Shown piece by piece: positions 62,671 through 64,000 of a stretch of 64,000 nucleotides of DNA. The notes beneath the pieces were generated by a model. It saw only the letters and a list, made by a program, of their open reading frames with translations, was not told the DNA's origin and made no database searches. The stretch's first letter is position 1, and every line of letters begins with the position of its first letter. Origin of the DNA: Rugosimonospora africana (lineage in GTDB: Bacteria; Actinomycetota; Actinomycetes; Mycobacteriales; Micromonosporaceae); contig NZ_BONZ01000088.1 of assembly GCF_016862975.1 (NCBI RefSeq), forward strand, positions 1 to 64,000, written 5' to 3'. Position numbers and translations under genes: made by a program.

Positions 62671-63264
62671 ATGAGGACCGACGAGGTCAGGCTGCTCGAT
62701 GGCGAGAAGATCCGGTGGGAGGGGCGCCCGGTCGCCCGCCATGTGTGGCGCCTCTACCATCGGCGGGTCAAGGTGAGCTACGGAACGAGCATCGTGCAGA
62801 GCGCGGCGGGCCTGCTGCTCCTGCTGTTCACCGGCTTCTTGCCGCCGGGCTTCGTGCCGATCTGGATCCTGGTCGTCGTGTGCGCAAGCATCGGCCAGCT
62901 TGTGTTCCGGGCCATGGCGTTGAGCCGCACCCGGTATGTGCTGACGGATCGTCGGATACTGGTCATCAAGGGGTTCCCGCTCACTCGGGTCACGTCCCGG
63001 TACCTGCGCCAGCTTCGCCCCGCGATCGCCGCGGAAGGGCGTGACGGGACCGGGAATCTGGCGTTCGGCGAGTTCCCGCCATGGTGGTACGGGCACGTGA
63101 GAATGCGGAGGCGAGAGGAAGAGCACGCGGCCAACCTGCTGGTGCTATACAAAGTTCCGGAGATACGTAAGGTCTTGGAGTCGGCGTCGAGCCTGGCGGA
63201 TGTCGTTGGCTGTGAACGCAGTGTTATTGGATTTCAGCGCAGTTGTCGACGCTGGTGGCGATAG
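62671..63264 (+). CDS. PH-domain-containing membrane protein
   Basis: The 197-residue protein has a helical N-terminus, two hydrophobic helices at about 45-85 and a bacterial PH-like fold (LSRTRYVLTDRRILVIKGFP). It is a typical bPH2-type membrane protein of unknown function. The last 31 bp overlap the convergent AraC-type gene on the other strand. The C-terminal Arg/Cys/Trp-rich tail (RSVIGFQRSCRRWWR) lies in that overlap and may be less reliable. Confidence 0.8.
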   Translation: MRTDEVRLLDGEKIRWEGRPVARHVWRLYHRRVKVSYGTSIVQSAAGLLLLLFTGFLPPGFVPIWILVVVCASIGQLVFRAMALSRTRYVLTDRRILVIKGFPLTRVTSRYLRQLRPAIAAEGRDGTGNLAFGEFPPWWYGHVRMRRREEEHAANLLVLYKVPEIRKVLESASSLADVVGCERSVIGFQRSCRRWWR

Positions 63265-64000
63265 TCGCCGGGGGGCATCCCGTACTCTCGGCGGAAGGCG
63301 CGGCTGAAGCCTGCGGCGTCGGTGAAGCCCCACCGTGCGCCGATCGCATGTACCGGTCGGGAGTCGCTGGCGGGATCGGCCAGGTCCTGGCGGCAGCGCT
63401 CCAGCCGCCGGCTCCGAATCCGCCCCGACACGGTCAGCCCCTGGCTCTGAAACAGTAGCTGCAGGGAACGGATGGAGATCTGGTGGGCGGCCGCGATGAC
63501 AGCCGGGGTAAGTCCCGGATCACCAACTCGCTGTTCGATGAAGTTGAAGACTCTGGTCGGAAGCAGCTGCTGCCGGGATTCCCGAGCCATGGCGGGCTCG
63601 TCGAGCTGACTGGCGAGGAGACAGGTGAACAGGTCGACGACCACCGTGGTCAACCGGGCACCCTCGACGGGAGTGAGCTCGTGCGCCGAAGCCATCAACT
63701 GCCCCACGAAACTCGTCACCAACGACCCGAGACCACGCCGGGCCGGCATGGGCCTGGCCAGTGCGCGATCCCGCAGGCGTGGCCGCGACGGTAGCTGGTT
63801 CTTCGAGACCTGGATGACCATATGCTCCAGCGGAACGTCGTTGACGGCGACGGCGGGCAGAGACGTGTCCAGGAGCACAAGCTCACCCTTGTCGACGAGG
63901 ACCTCGCGCCCTACCTGGTCGAATCCGACCCTGCCGCCGAGGGTCACTGACACGAAATAGAGTTCCGGATCTGACCGGCGGATCAGCTTCGCCGTCCGGC
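63234..64000 (-). CDS. AraC-family regulator, 5' end beyond the window
   Basis: The reading frame stays open through the window end. In-frame codons before the GTG at 63953 read AKLIRRSDPELYFVSVTLGG, typical of the AraC-binding-like N-terminal domain. The gene therefore starts beyond 64000 and is partial here. The visible part has the C-terminal helix-turn-helix pair (LTPAVIAAAHQISIRSLQLL; GFTDAAGFSRAFRREYGMPP). The inducer is unknown. It overlaps the convergent PH-domain gene by 31 bp. Confidence 0.88.
   Translation of the reverse strand, partial: RTAKLIRRSDPELYFVSVTLGGRVGFDQVGREVLVDKGELVLLDTSLPAVAVNDVPLEHMVIQVSKNQLPSRPRLRDRALARPMPARRGLGSLVTSFVGQLMASAHELTPVEGARLTTVVVDLFTCLLASQLDEPAMARESRQQLLPTRVFNFIEQRVGDPGLTPAVIAAAHQISIRSLQLLFQSQGLTVSGRIRSRRLERCRQDLADPASDSRPVHAIGARWGFTDAAGFSRAFRREYGMPPGDYRHQRRQLR

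Overview
The window is high-GC DNA from a filamentous actinomycete. Evidence for this is the many GTG starts, long GC-rich genes with large antisense shadow frames, a SARP regulator, IdeR/DmdR-type iron boxes, split LigD repair genes and many secreted multidomain hydrolases. The family cannot be fixed from sequence alone; Micromonosporaceae-like or a related order is a guess. No rRNA, tRNA, CRISPR array, insertion sequence or replication origin was recognised.

Layout. 0.1-20 kb is a carbohydrate-degradation region: a repeat-rich membrane protein, a LacI regulator, three very large secreted polysaccharide-active enzymes (GH28-like, GH95-like and GH3 with three discoidin domains) and a GH15 enzyme. 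A divergent NmrA/TetR pair sits between them. 20-29 kb holds a Tat-exported metallophosphoesterase with a beta-propeller, two membrane proteins, an SDR relic, a large SARP-NB-ARC-TPR regulator and a multicopper oxidase. 29.4-37.7 kb is a compact amino-sugar cluster: BadF-type sugar kinase, RpiR/MurR-type regulator, NamZ-type exo-N-acetylmuramidase, tandem GNAT, an ABC importer (binding protein and two permeases) and a PIG-L protein. Together they read as a system that releases, imports and phosphorylates N-acetylmuramic acid or a close relative.

37.8-41.9 kb, on the minus strand, is the most interesting part. A 137-residue helical protein and a STAND NTPase with TPRs overlap by 4 nt. They carry matching 23-residue glycine-rich motifs, at the C-terminus of the first and the N-terminus of the second. 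This is the architecture of bacterial NLR amyloid-signalling pairs (BASS motif with a Bell/HeLo-like effector). A four-helix membrane protein follows in the same direction.

42-43 kb holds a STAS protein and a GrpB protein. 43.3-49.6 kb is an iron-siderophore uptake locus with two iron boxes: two binding lipoproteins and a siderophore-interacting reductase on one strand, two permeases and an ATPase on the other. 49.7-57.4 kb holds a DUF4331 protein, MltG with a long Gly/Tyr repeat prefix, a zinc alcohol dehydrogenase and two transporters. 57.4-60.8 kb holds an EEP-family phosphatase/nuclease and the three LigD activities as separate overlapping genes. 61-64 kb holds an NlpC/P60-like protein with a six-repeat propeller, a PH-domain membrane protein and an AraC regulator cut by the window end.
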